Part shown: piece after piece, positions 12,774-23,269 of the stretch
How the letters are laid out: the number at the start of each line of letters is the position of its first letter
Position numbering within the stretch: position 1 is the first letter of the stretch
Assembly: GCA_949130485.1 (NCBI GenBank)
Contig: OX422203.1
Location: 3,129,178 to 3,193,177, forward strand
Direction: 5' to 3'
DNA: 64,000 nucleotides
Source: Agelas oroides
Taxonomy: Eukaryota > Porifera > Demospongiae > Agelasida > Agelasidae
Notes under the pieces: model-generated
The model's input: only the letters and a program-made list of their open reading frames with translations
The model's database searches: none
What the model was told of the DNA's origin: nothing
Program-made: the position numbers and the translations under genes

Positions 12774-13790
12774 TCATAGGAGGGCATTCAGAGGATGTAA
12801 CAGAGTAGCAAGATTCGGAATAAATTTCCCATAATAATTTACCAGGCCCAGAAAGGAGCGGAGTTGCTGGACATTGATTGGTTTTGGGGCATTTAGAATT
12901 GCTGTGACCTTGGTGGGAACCGGTTGAATGCCATTCTGGCTGATGATGTGGCCCAGATACTCAACAGAGCGCAGCAAAAACCCACACTTTTCTTGCTTGA
13001 GCTTAAAGCCGTGCTTCTTAAGGCGAGCGAACACTTGTCCAAGGGTTCTCAGATGGGTCTCTTCATCTGCTCCGCTGATCAGGATGTCATCTATGTAACA
13101 AACCACCCCGGGAATTCCCTGCAGGACTGTGTCCATTAGCTTCTGAAAGATGGCGGGGGCTGATGCTACCCCAAAAGGTAGGCGGGTACAGGTGTACAGG
13201 CCTTTGTGTGTATTGATGGCCACATACGGTTTGGACGCTTCATCAAGTGGGAGTTGAAGATAGGCCTGTGAAAGATCAAGTTTAGAGAATAACTTTCCCC
13301 CAGCCAGTGTGGCAAACAAATCCTCTGGCTTAGGTAACTGTTCTACATCAAGCACCTGATTTACCGTCACCTTATAGTCCCCGCAGATCCTGAACCTCCC
13401 ATCCTTCTTCGGGACTGCTACAATCGGTGCGGCCCAGTTACTGTGTGTGACTGGCTCGAGGATGCCTTGCTTCTCCATCCTGTCAATCTCCTGGCCAATG
13501 GTGTCTCGAATGGCAAAGGGTACCTGGCGAGGTTTGAAAAATCGCGGAGTTGTGTCTGGTCGTACGTGGAGTGTCGCTGTAAATGACTCGAGTAGGCCCA
13601 GCCCTTCAGAGAACAGCTGCTGGTGGCGCTGCATTAGGGTATGCAATGGCTTCATCTTGATTGTTCGCACTGCTACAATACTGCTCCAATCAAGCTTTAT
13701 GTGTTTGAGCCAGTTCCGTCCCAGGAGGCTTGGCCCGTTACCTCCAACAACAACAAGTACGAGCTTCTTCTTCTGTTCACCGTACTGTAC
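12774..13790 (-). pseudogene. pol: gypsy pol, protease C-terminus and reverse transcriptase
   Basis: On the minus strand the frame is open from about 13790 to the TGA at 12774-12776. It begins with the tail of the retropepsin (LLGRNWL block, typical of gypsy proteases). Reverse transcriptase follows, with the conserved VPKKDGRFRICGDY, KLFSKLDLSQAYLQ, RLPFGVASAP and YIDDIL blocks. YIDD carries two catalytic aspartates. The active-site half of the protease is missing here because it lies inverted at 13791-13978. The TGA cuts the frame just before RNase H. Confidence 0.92.
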
Positions 13791-13978
13791 TCGAAGTACA
13801 AATGCTGCTGAATGGGAAGAAGCTCGACATGGAAGTTGATACAGGCGCCGCCCTGTTGATCATTTCTGAAGCTACCAGAAAATTCATGTTTGCCGACGAG
13901 ACCCTGCACCCCTCCAGTTTAGTCCTGAAGACCTACACAGATGAGCGAATGGAAGTCATGGGCACGCTCAACATGCAA
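13791..13978 (+). pseudogene. Inverted segment carrying the gypsy protease active site
   Basis: This ~188-bp stretch encodes the retropepsin core on the PLUS strand (LNGKKLDMEVDTGAALLIIS, with the catalytic DTGA at 13838-13849). The rest of the element is coded on the minus strand. The minus-strand sequence on either side is the end of gag (right) and the protease C-terminus (left), so the segment is flipped in place rather than moved. The left junction sits at a small palindrome around TACTCGAAGTA. The breakpoints are known to within a few bases. Confidence 0.85.
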
Positions 13979-14219
13979 TGGGGTCAGAAGAACGTTCGCC
14001 GAGCTTGTGAAGAAGGTATGCATTGTCGCTGCTGTCTTCATGGTCCGATGATTGGTCATCGTCCTGGACGCGATGAGTCTTCCCGCTGTCGCGTCGGCGT
14101 GCTTGATCTTGCTTTTTCTTCGGCCGCGTATCTAGTGGTTTCGAGCGGCATACGGGTGCGATGTGTCCCGTCTTCCCACAGGAACGACACTGCGCGTCCC
14201 TGAACTTGCAGTCGGCCGG
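13979..14219 (-). pseudogene. gag: gypsy gag, C-terminal part with second zinc knuckle
   Basis: The minus-strand frame gives the second half of the nucleocapsid: a CX2CX4HX4C knuckle (CRSCGKTGHIAPVC), then a Lys/Arg-rich stretch and an acidic Asp/Ser-rich linker to the protease. It is separated from the N-terminal gag by the DNA insertion at 14220-15123, which lands inside the first zinc knuckle. On the left it runs straight into the inverted protease segment. Confidence 0.85.
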
Positions 14220-15123
14220 TGTCACAGCGGATCCAATCCCCCCGAAAATCCGATCCGGGCCGGATCAGATATGCTAGCGGTTTCGATCCTACCTCAGCGG
14301 ATTCGATCCGGGGTATCAACGGGTGCCATAGGGTTCCTACTGTTGACTTCTCATAGTAAACTATAGTGTATTCTGGCATGCGGACCTGACATAGATACTA
14401 TATAGGTTACGAGTCTACTTTGTCAGAGTATTCCTTGACTCAGAGTCTGACTTGACTAACCCTTGACTAGGGTATAACGAATATCCATGTCAAATGGGTT
14501 GGTCTGAAACAAATACAACAGTTATTATGACTGTATAGAGCAATTGTTACAATTCCATTGCTCTTGTTTGACGGCGGTCTTTCAAGTCCTACACACTCCA
14601 TGTGGTACAAGTCCCAACACTTGTCGATCCCTATAAGAGGGAAGTAACTCTGGTGATGCGGGGCTGTCCGGGTCAGTGGGAATGGCTGCCTTTCCTTCTT
14701 CTGAAAGCAACTCTGTATATGCATATGCATCCATTCCTTGGCTATGTATGACAAACTTTTTCGTCTTGTTCCGCCTTGCTCGCTTCTGGTTTTAATACAC
14801 ATCCGTTCCTGCTGGACACTTCCCGCAGTGGAGATAGTCATATATCGTCTGGTAGTCGATTTCCATGAGTCCCAAAGCTCTGAATAATGTAAAATGTTCT
14901 AGAAGTGTTGAGAAATCGTACATCATCCTGACAGCTAGTGATTTTCTTGACAGAACACTTGCACCAAAGACGGATCGTTTTCGCGGCGAAGGATCGAATC
15001 CGCTAGCAAAATTGATCCGGGGGCGGATCGGATCCGCTAGCGAATCCGATCCGACGGATTGATTCCGCTAGCGGATCCGATCCGCCCGGATCGGTATAGG
15101 CCCGGATCGGATTTCCTGTGACA
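14220..15123. mobile_element. 904-bp DNA transposon inserted in gag, CCGG target duplication
   Basis: The element opens TGTCACAG and closes CTGTGACA, flanked on both sides by CCGG (14216-14219 and 15124-15127). Removing the element plus one CCGG restores normal CX4H-X4-C zinc-knuckle spacing in gag, so the boundaries are exact. Both subterminal regions carry many copies of GGATCCGATCCGCTAGCGG-like words. No transposase is visible. TGT termini with a 4-bp CCG-type target suggest a non-autonomous Ginger-type element. A solo LTR (TG...CA) is the alternative, but the long subterminal inverted similarity argues against that. Confidence 0.75.
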
Positions 15124-15742
15124 CCGGCCCGTGGTTGGTACGGCCGCAACGATAACAACGTCGTGAGTCACTAGGCTTCGGTGGACGACCACTAAGAGCC
15201 TTGATAGTGGGTTCAGTCGTTCTGAAGGCCTTCGTGTTTTGATCGGCAGCTTCCATCCCCTTTGCGATATCCAAGGCCTTGTTGTAAGACAAAGTTGTTT
15301 CCGATAGCAAACGTCTCTGAATGGTGTCGTGTCGCAAACCGCACACGAAACGGTCACGAAGGGCCTCTTCCAAGGTTGCGCCGAACTGGCAATGGGTTGC
15401 CAGTTTTCTCAATGCCGCGTCGTAGTCGGCGATGCTCTCCTCCACGGCTTGCTCCCGTTTGTGAAAGTGGAAGCGTTCAGCGATGACTGAGCGCTTGGGC
15501 TCAAAATGGCTGCGAAGGATCTCTGAAATTTCTGCGAACGATTTGTCGCTCGGAGGGTTCGGTGCCACGAGATCGCTGAGGAGAGCATATGTTGGTGCTC
15601 CGATGGAGCTGAGGAGGATGGGGACTCGCTTGGCATTGTCCACATCGTTGGCCGTGAAATAGAGGGCTACTCGCTCCAGATATGCCTTGATAGAGTCGGA
15701 CTCGGGGTCAAATTCGTTCAAGCGTCCATACTGCGTAGCCAT
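15124..15742 (-). pseudogene. gag: gypsy gag, N-terminal part
   Basis: The frame starts at the ATG at 15740-15742 (MATQYGRLNEFDPESD), just inside the 5' LTR. It shows a Ty3/gypsy capsid pattern: the FDPESDSIKAYLERVALYFTAN start, KRVPILLSSIGAPTY, then a helical region ending in the first zinc-knuckle cysteines and histidine (CYRCGRTNH). There the 904-bp insertion interrupts it. Intact gag would have continued at 14215. About 206 residues are visible. Confidence 0.9.
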
Positions 15743-15754
15743 GGCGTGAATCCG

Positions 15755-15772
15755 GATCGCTCGTCGCCAAAA
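15755..15772 (-). other. Probable primer-binding site of the gypsy element
   Basis: On the minus strand, two bases after the 5' LTR, the sequence reads TTTGGCGACGAGCGATCC. The TGG start is as expected for complementarity to a tRNA 3' CCA end. The tRNA was not identified. Confidence 0.55.
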
Positions 15773-16019
15773 TGTGGTATCGCAGCCGCCGTGGTATCAA
15801 GAAATTAGTGCCTTGAACAATTACTCAACTCAACTCAGGAAAAAGGACCCACGGATCATACAGCCTAGCTATTTATAGGATACAGCAGGAAAGGAAAGTT
15901 CTAGAAGCACACAGACCGACAATACCAAAGAAGTACAAAAAGAGAAGTGAGAAAAGATAACACATGAGCTTGCACTAAAAGGTTCTCACAGACTAATAGT
16001 CACATTAGCAGATACCACA
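15773..16019 (-). repeat. 5' LTR of the gypsy element
   Basis: 247 bp with the same TG...CA ends as the 3' LTR and about 99% identical in aligned bases. On the minus strand it precedes gag. The target duplication AAAGG follows at 16020-16024. Confidence 0.95.
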
Positions 16020-16102
16020 AAAGGTCTCTAGTATTAGCTCTACAGAAACGCTAAACAGCAAGGAAACTCTAACCCTAATCCTAATTCTAGACACAGGTGG
16101 GT

Positions 16103-19100
16103 CTAAACATTATTGTCCAATCTAGCCATCTTGGTGCTAATCTTCCATAACTTTTCAGTGGCTTCTTTGTCCAGAGATGGGGGAAGTGGTGGGTCCCTCA
16201 TCTTGCAGTCCACAAAGTGCTTCCCTGATACCTTCTGCAGCTCCTCTGCCACAGCACAGTGGATGATGGTCTGAGCTCCTTGCTTTGGGCTTTTCAAGAG
16301 CAACAGTGCAAATGGGTATATGAAAAGCTGCAATCAGTGAAAAAAAAAAACAAGTGTTTACAAAATAAGGTCTGGCAATGATTCATTATTGTACAACATA
16401 CTAAACTGGAAGCAGATCAAGACCCATAGGTTGCAAGGCCTGAAAATGAGGTTACACACATCTGCACCATTAGTTGTTCCAGGTGCTTGTAAAAATTGGA
16501 GGGAGCACCAGGTACACATTTTGCACAAGACTTAAAAAACGTACATTAAAAATGTAAAAAGATGTAGGGATGGCATGCCAAAAAGTATGCAAACAAGGTA
16601 GGGATAATGCATGAAAGCAAAGGTCAACATATTGGCAAAGCCCCATCCCCACATCTTTCTCACACTACAGTTAGACAGTGCATGGGGGTCTTCCTAAAAT
16701 GTACCACAAGTTCACAACCTTTACTGCCAGTTCATGGCTGTAGCCTCATTCTCATGCCACGTACTCCCTCCTCCCACGTGGGCTGGGAACGAGGCTAGTA
16801 TGACCCTCTTGGTAGCATTATGTTATATGGAACCTCTTCAATAACTTAAGCAGTGAGTTGGAGTAGACTGCAGACTTATGACAGTGTCGTTGAAGTACAT
16901 GGCATGTTTTAGCCTTGTCCCCAGGCCACTTTCCTTCTCCCACATGCCAGCTCAGGAACGAGGCTAATATGATCTAGCAACATTGCATCAGCTGCGGTGT
17001 GAAAAAGATGTAGGGATGGGGCTTTGTCAATATGTTGACCTTTGCTTTCATGCATTATCCCTACCTTGTTTGCATACTTTTTGGCATGCCATCCCTACAT
17101 CTTTTCACATTTTTAATGTTTTTTTTTTTTCAAGTCTTGTTTCTGTACTTTTTTGATGTTACAGTTTAGACCTAAGCCTAAGAAGAATATTTCAAGTGTA
17201 ACCACAACATCAGAACTTGAAACAGCGTTGACAGTTTAGTAGTGGTTCCAGGCATGTAATAATTATCTGTAATATAGCCAGCTAGAACCTGATGAACAGC
17301 CAACTACTCACCCTACCAAACTTGGTGAAACCAATTTCATGATTCTGATTCAGTTGTCAATCACATGATGACTGACCAGCTGCAGCACAGAAAACTATAA
17401 TACTGACAACTGACCATCCTAGCTTTACAGTTCACTAAAGCTGTGAGTAGGCTATTTTTAGTGTAACTACAAGTAGGCAGCTGAATGCAGCGCCTTACCT
17501 ACATGGTGTTCATAAGCCTTGCTCAATGCTGCGGGGGGAAAAGACTGTGCCAGACATGCATGCAGAGTGTTGTGAATGGCTTTTGTTGACCAGGGTGAAT
17601 TTGAAGCTATGAAGACGCTGAGTGGTCGTAGAGCTCCGCGCTGTGATAATCATCAGTTTCGTGCTAAAACGACGGTGAGTACTTAAACCGTTTGCGAGAT
17701 ATCGTTGTTGAACATAGTGGTCTTACCAAGAAAGAATACGAAAAATGGCACTTTTGCGTTTAGCTGTCTTCTGCGTGGCTTTTGGCCACTTAGATGAGTC
17801 TTGCTGATCATATAGGCACTCAAAGAGGACGCCTGGGCACTTAAATAAGCTTTTAATGCATTTGTGGTGAAGTTATACGACTTTTGCTTAAGTATTGCAT
17901 ATATTGCACGTTGGCGCCATCCCTACATAGAGAGTCTACCGACTCTCTGATATATGCGCACAGTCTTCTTGGTAACCCACATACTACTCCATTACACTAA
18001 AATGCCTCAATAGGGAGCATACTACTGCAGTGTGGCCTTTCAGTAGGAAAACTGAGAGGGATTGTTATTATTTGGGAGATTTGGGAGTCAGAACTGTCAT
18101 ATCTTTGACCAAAAGAGTGCATCATCTTGTTCAAGGCTATCGGGGAACTTCAAAGAGAAAGGTGCATTATTCACGTCCATAGTTATAGTCGTACCTAAAA
18201 TGGATGAATGTGTGAATTTATCTTGTAAATGAGGTTGAGTGTTTTCATTGCTTTTGAAATCATTGTCCCCACAGAGTGCGGTCGATGGCAGGCATCTTTC
18301 AGGCTGGAGAAATTGGCAGACTGACTGGGATTAGTGTAACGGGGCAGAGTTTATGAACTACAAATAACGTGTGGAGATGACCCTCCATTGTACAACACAT
18401 TGAATTGCTAGTGGGTCATGGCAAAAATTGAGTTGGATCATCATTTTTTGACAGCTACAGAAGAGATCTAGTGAAGTACATGTACATGTGCATGCAATCA
18501 ACAACTGGATAGGGGAAGGACCAAGGGACAAGGTTACATAAGTGACAGTGAGCTGATGAGACTATAGTGTAGTTCAACCCACCTGAAAATATCCATACCA
18601 GTAGTCTAAGTAGCGTCCAAAGTCGTTCCTGACTATTCCTGGATGGACAGTGTTAATAGTCACCCTTGTGTCTGCTAGCTGCTGAGCAAAATGTGTAGAT
18701 GAGGCAATGACAGAAAGTTTACTCTGAATAACAGCCTTCACGCGGTTGTAAGACTTTTCACTGTTAATATCATCAAAGTTGATTCCTGCCAGCCAGGATG
18801 GAACATCAGCAGCAACGTTTACAATTCGAGCAGCTGGAGCTTCCTTCAGCCGCCCCAAGAGGAGGTTTGTCAGTAGGAAGTGGCCCAGGTAATTTACCCC
18901 AAAGTGCATTTCAACCCCATCATTTGTTCGCCTCAAGGGAAGCATGAAGACCCCAGCATTATTGATGAGAATGTCAATCTGCTTTTCTTCTTCTAAAACT
19001 TCTTCAGCAAACTTGCGAATAGAGGCAAAGGATGCTAAGTCAAGTTGTCGGAACACAACATTATCATTATTGCTTCTCTTGCGTACTTCAGCAGCAGCTC

Positions 19101-19359
19101 TTTCCCCCCTCTGAACACTGCGGCAAGCCATGAGCACTCGTGCATTCCTCCTGGCCAAGTCTACTGCTGTTTCCTTTCCAATACCAGAATTGGCTCCAGT
19201 AATCACAACGGTTTTTCCACTGAGCATGGCCTTTGATTTGCAGATTGTACCCATTGCATACCTTCGCAGCAGATACACACCAGTAAAGGCACACACCGTA
19301 ACTGTACCCACCACAACATCATATGTCAGTGATGAGGCAGCAGAGAAGAACTTGGCCAT
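16103..19359 (-). CDS. Retinol dehydrogenase-like SDR (RDH11-14 type), probably not catalytic
   Basis: Two exons, 19359-18583 and 16327-16103, join in phase 0 and give 333 residues, normal for RDH11-14. An N-terminal membrane segment (about residues 13-31) is followed by the NADP-binding TGANSGIG (54-61), NNAG (133-136) and the active-site Asn in VNYLG (156). The C-terminal SPKQGAQTIIHCAVAEE block is typical of the family. Family members reduce or oxidise retinoids and similar carbonyls at the ER or mitochondrial membrane. Here the catalytic Ser position in the IVNxSS block reads Ala-Ala (183-184), and the Tyr of YxxSK reads Val (VIQSK, 210-214). A second YxxxK (YNRVK, 204-208) lies six residues upstream but is not in register with the family. 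The frame is otherwise intact, so it is not an obvious pseudogene. The 2.25-kb intron carries a foldback element. Confidence 0.92.
16741..16797. mobile_element. TAGCC-type mini hairpin element
   Basis: It opens TAGCCTCATTCTCATG and closes CTGGGAACGAGGCTA, with a degraded left arm. It is nested in the loop of the 16544-17118 foldback. Confidence 0.55.
16910..16966. mobile_element. TAGCC-type mini hairpin element
   Basis: It opens TAGCCTTGTCCCCAGGCC and closes CAGGAACGAGGCTA. Same family and same host loop as 16741-16797. Confidence 0.55.
17119..18582. other. Remainder of SDR intron, no gene seen
   Basis: This is the interior of the large SDR intron. The only notable item is a lone CCATCCCTACAT word at 17917-17945, followed by a short palindrome (GAGAGTCTACCGACTCTC). 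The same palindrome core occurs near 20878-20900. I see no coding exon. Confidence 0.45.
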
Positions 19360-20026
19360 AGTTAGTAGCTAGTAGCTATGTGACCTGAGCAATGCAGTTA
19401 GTAGACCGGTTAGCACTGCACCTATTGAGATGGCAGTGCATGTAAGTGTGCAGAATGATGGGGGGAGATGACAAGTCTTGCATTTCCACAAAAATGGGAA
19501 GGGTTTGGTGAATTGTGCATACAAGCTGTGTCCTGTAGCACTGTATAGTGTGGTATAATCATGTTGTGGTATTTGTCCCTGACACATTACAACATCATTT
19601 GAGTAGCAATAACATTCTTGAAAATGGTGAAAGAGAGCCATGACATCTTTTCTCCTACTGCAGTAGCATGCACACTTCACAATAGGTATTTCAAGAGTGC
19701 AGTAATTGAAATCTGTTGTCTAGCTAGTGGGACACAGCTTGTATACATGCATGATTCATCAGACCCTTCCCTTTTTTGCAAAGTGGGTCTGGCCTGCATG
19801 ACTAGGAGACGCCATGGTCTTAAAACACTTTGGATCCTGCCATAATTTGGCACTATTAGTCTACTGCATGCTAAGGAATCACTTGCCTGTAGAAACTAAT
19901 CCAGCATAGATAATGAAAGACTTGTACACACAATCAGTCACATGGATATAAACATGGATCATATGCACGGCACCTTGAATCACAGCACTTGCAGCCTGGC
20001 CATTGTTTATAGGCAGCTGGATAATA
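19360..20026. other. Upstream region of the SDR gene
   Basis: This stretch lies between the SDR start codon and the miniature element at 20027. No reading frame resembles a protein and no TATA box is convincing. Promoter elements would be expected here but none can be named. Confidence 0.35.
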
Positions 20027-20376
20027 GAGGGCGTGCATGTGACGTCACCCGGTAGGCAATTTCTGCATATTTCCGCATACTTCCGCATATGCGCCATCAT
20101 TTTGAGAGGCAATGAATAGGGGAAATGTAGGGTGAGGCCTATTCTACGAGCTCGATCGCTTCAAGGTACGGAGCATGCAACTTTATAGAGTCCAGAGAGC
20201 TAGTCATGACAGTTAACACACTTGTACAAGAAAGGAATGCTACGTGTAGGAGCATTGATCGTTTCTAGCGCAGGGAGTTTGATGCGCTAGTACTTAAGTC
20301 CCGCCGTCAATGTTGCCTATCAAGATGGTGGCGTAGCAACAGTTGCTATGATGTGATGACATCAATGCACACCCTC
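20027..20376. mobile_element. MITE, GAGGGCGTGCATG inverted ends, TA duplication
   Basis: The left end GAGGGCGTGCATGTGACGTC matches the reverse complement of the right end, GAGGGTGTGCATTGATGTCA, with a few mismatches. TA flanks both sides. The interior has repeated CCGCATA words near 20070-20090. No protein is coded. Confidence 0.65.
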
Positions 20377-21080
20377 TATATGTGGGTCAGGGTCATGAGG
20401 TTAGTGTTGGGGAGGTGAAAAATTTGGCTGTGGTGTGTACCCATACGTGGTCCTCGTCTATGGCAAAATAATTTCAGTCACAGGGTCATTTTTTGTACAA
20501 CATGGAATAACTACATTGAAACTCGCTGAACTCACTTGTTAAGCCATGTTCTTGACATCTCATTTACAATGACATTGCTACACACTATCATGTCATAAAA
20601 CAGAATTCCCTTTCCTCCCCCCTCCCTCCACAGCTTCCAGGAGGCACATACACAGTTACATGGAAATCTGCAACCACCTACCTCCACGTGGATTTGCACC
20701 AATTCTAAACTAGGCCCTGCTTAGCAAAATAACAGTCGTTCCTTTTCGTTACGGTTCGTAAGCTGCCATGAACCTGCCTCGTGTCACAAAAAATATGTGT
20801 GGAAGACTGTCACGACAAGATCAATCGATCTCTGTTTTTCCTTCAATTCTGCGTGACTGTGTCATCCACACATAGACAGTCTACCGACTCTCTGATACAA
20901 GCATGCCGTACTCACTGTCTGACTGCTGCTCTGGGACTCTAGCTCTACATCTACGTGGCGTCGTTGGCCGAGTGGTCAGCAGCGGAAGTCCCACTGACAA
21001 TTAGATTTACGGTAAGCCTTACGCAACATAACAGGATCTAGGAATGTCGACACCGTCTGCATAAGCTGTGTGCCAGAGAT

Positions 21081-21547
21081 TAGCCTCGTTCCCAGGCCCG
21101 CGCCAGGCCCGCGCCCAGCTTCCCGTCGCTTGCAGTACGGTTAAGCGGGAGATCGAGAGGGCCTGGTACATTTTCTCACGTGAGTGACGTCACGGGTAGA
21201 AAGGCGGTAGAAAGACTTTAATTGAACGTGGGCGAGCACGACTAAATTGCTCACTGATTGCTGGTGTGTGTCTTCACTGTTTTGGCTTGGTAAAACTCTC
21301 TGTCCTCCCGACTGTCTCGTGAATAGCGACATAAAAGCGCCTTCGTGCGCTGCTATCTTTCGACTCGGAATAGTCGCGCTCCAGTGCGTGCGTGCGAGCG
21401 AAGTTTTTTGTGGTTTACATGACGCCCACGTTTGCATAATTTGCCCTGTCCGTGACGTCACTCACGTGAGGAAATGTACCAGGCCCTCTCCCGCTTAACC
21501 ATACTGCAAGCGACGGGAAGCTGGGCGCGGGCCTGGGAACGAGGCTA
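21081..21547. mobile_element. 467-bp TAGCC-family hairpin MITE with 8-bp target duplication
   Basis: The ends TAGCCTCGTTCCCAGGCCCG and its complement extend into arms of about 100 bp, including CACGTGAGTGACGTCAC near 21178 and its complement near 21452. The exact 8-bp direct repeat CCAGAGAT lies at 21073-21080 and 21548-21555. The left arm has a small internal duplication of CCAGGCCCGCG. The 8-bp duplication points to hAT-type mobilisation. Confidence 0.82.
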
Positions 21548-21660
21548 CCAGAGATAGCACTCTACTACCTATGGTGTAATTCCCCATGCTAAGCATGTTA
21601 ACCAAGTGTGCAGGCCATCTTGTGAGTGTGGCCTTCCAATGTGGTGGTAGCAGTCTATGG

Positions 21661-21720
21661 ACACACACATGAATGCGCACACGCACACACACAACACACA
21701 CACACAAACACACAGACAAA
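21661..21720. repeat. CA-rich microsatellite
   Basis: Imperfect (CA)n run with interspersed GCACACGC and AAACACAC units. No gene is nearby. Confidence 0.8.
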
Positions 21721-22135
21721 GTGGGATGAAGTATAGCAGCCACAAACACTGTAGATGAGGTCAGGACAATGCTATTGGGGCAAGATTTGCTGCTGTCAAC
21801 TAGCTAGCTACCTTCTGGCTACTGAATCTAAAAGTGATGTAACAGTCATGCACTTAGCACACCCATGGCAGGGTGGTATCATCTCATTTTGTCTACTCTT
21901 ATTTCACTTTAGCTACAAACAACCAATTTGTGTCATTCCACCTACCATACTCAAAACATAATTGCAGAAAATACTGCAGCCGAGGAAGTCTATAATCAGG
22001 GCCGTAGCAAGCTCTTTGAAAGTGCATGGTAACTATGGCCAAAGTGTCTAGTATAGGGGAGTCTGGGGGCATGCTCCCCCGGGAAAATTTGAACTCCCAT
22101 AATGTTGGGAGACTGCATGGACCTGGTGTGTAAAA

Positions 22136-22275
22136 TATTGACCAATAGAGCTTTGAAAGTACTGTGGGATACATCATTGATAAAAGCAGGAATGGGAAAT
22201 GGGGAAATAGGAGATGAAGAATTGAAGGAATGAGGAAATGAGAAAATGAGAAATGACAAATTGAAGGAATGAGCA
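22136..22275. repeat. Dispersed repeat with GAGGAAAT minisatellite tail
   Basis: It begins TTGACCAATAG and continues AGTACTGTGGGATACATCAT, then runs into GA-rich words (GGAATGAGGAAATGAG). The second, longer copy is at 29903-30175. It is non-coding, and the flanks differ between copies. Confidence 0.7.
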
Positions 22276-23269
22276 CTGTAAACCGAATCTGTTTCAGTTC
22301 TAGAAGAGCATGCAGCTCTATGGCTTGCTATTCAAACTGGTCTGATACAAGCATCTTACCCAGGCCGTTTTAATGAATGGCCTGGGCACAATGCTAGTCT
22401 GATACAGATTTGTGTGTGCTGATCTGTGATGCTACTCTAGAAGCTACCAATTCAGTTCTGAAAACACATCCACAAGAGAACATTTAGACAACGAAGCTGT
22501 AATCGGGTCATATTGGCTGTGTAATGTGAAGAAAAATTTAGACCTTTTGCATGCAAGTAAAAAGTATTTTGATTGCTGGTGATGTCATATCCAGTATCCG
22601 CTAACATTGAAAATTCCTGACCAAAAAAAAATGAACCTGTTGCCAACAGGAAATTCTTACTAGGTGTGGTCACAATGGCAACTGTAAAAAGCTGGAGTTC
22701 ACGTGCAGCCGGGTTTGAACAAGTTTTATGATTGAGATCGCACGCTTGCTGCTAGGGTTGTCAACATGAAATATGAACTTCACAAGTAGAGGCAATGATA
22801 CTTATACTCTCATAGTAAGTTTACCTTGCCTATGTTGACTTGTATTGTTGGACAAAAATTGGTCAATTTCCGTGGAAATGAAATGAGTTTGTACTTCACT
22901 GCAAAACAGAGGAAATCCTCTAAAAATTGATTAGCAAGTCCTAGTAAAACAATGCATGATTGGTGACCAATCTTTAAAATTGCATTTCAAGCTACATTAG
23001 TCTTTGGGCCAACTCAAAAAGTCATATAGGAAGCTATTTTAGGGCACCATCAGGTTAGTAGTGTAATATATCACTGATTCAGACAAATTTTTACAAACTC
23101 TAAGCTTTCAACAGTTTGTGGTCAAGTTGATGCGTTGATCCTCTCAGTCTGCATGTGAATAACAATGGCAACACTTTTATGTGGTGGTGCTACTTTTATA
23201 GTCCAACACTAGCTACCTAGCTCTCATCAATCCACAAAGTGACAACACAGGGCAGTCATTACAGTAACC
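22276..23269. other. Intergenic, no gene seen
   Basis: AT-rich sequence without a plausible frame or strong internal repeat structure. It sits between two dispersed repeats. Confidence 0.4.

Larger units (their letters stand above)
10642..16019 (-). mobile_element. Ty3/gypsy LTR retrotransposon, full length but broken
   Basis: Two direct LTRs (10642-10893 and 15773-16019) begin TGTGGTATC and end GATACCACA. They are bracketed by the 5-bp target duplication AAAGG (10637-10641 and 16020-16024). On the minus strand the order is LTR, primer-binding region, gag, protease, reverse transcriptase, RNase H, integrase, polypurine tract, LTR, which is the Ty3/gypsy order. The LTRs differ by three substitutions and one 5-bp indel, so the insertion is recent. 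Three lesions make this copy non-autonomous: a 904-bp DNA insert in gag, a ~190-bp inversion carrying the protease active site, and one nonsense codon between RT and RNase H. Confidence 0.95.
16544..17118. repeat. Foldback element: two inverted ~120-bp arms bounded by GATGTAGGGATGG
   Basis: Arm 16544-16668 is the reverse complement of arm 16998-17118 with few mismatches. Each arm is itself bounded at both ends by the inverted word GATGTAGGGATGG. The ~330-bp loop holds two TAGCC-type hairpins (16741-16797 and 16910-16966). It lies in the SDR intron. A structural sibling with unrelated arm interiors is at 62366-62950. Confidence 0.8.

Noticed and set aside
13697..13909. Minus-strand 70-codon frame across the protease region
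   Set aside because: It is a shadow of the inverted protease segment and the adjacent pol frame, not a separate gene.
20955..21012. tRNA-like A box (GTTGGCCGAGTGGTCAG)
   Set aside because: It resembles the 5' half of a Ser/Leu tRNA, but no anticodon stem, B box or 3' half follows. At most a tRNA-derived SINE remnant.
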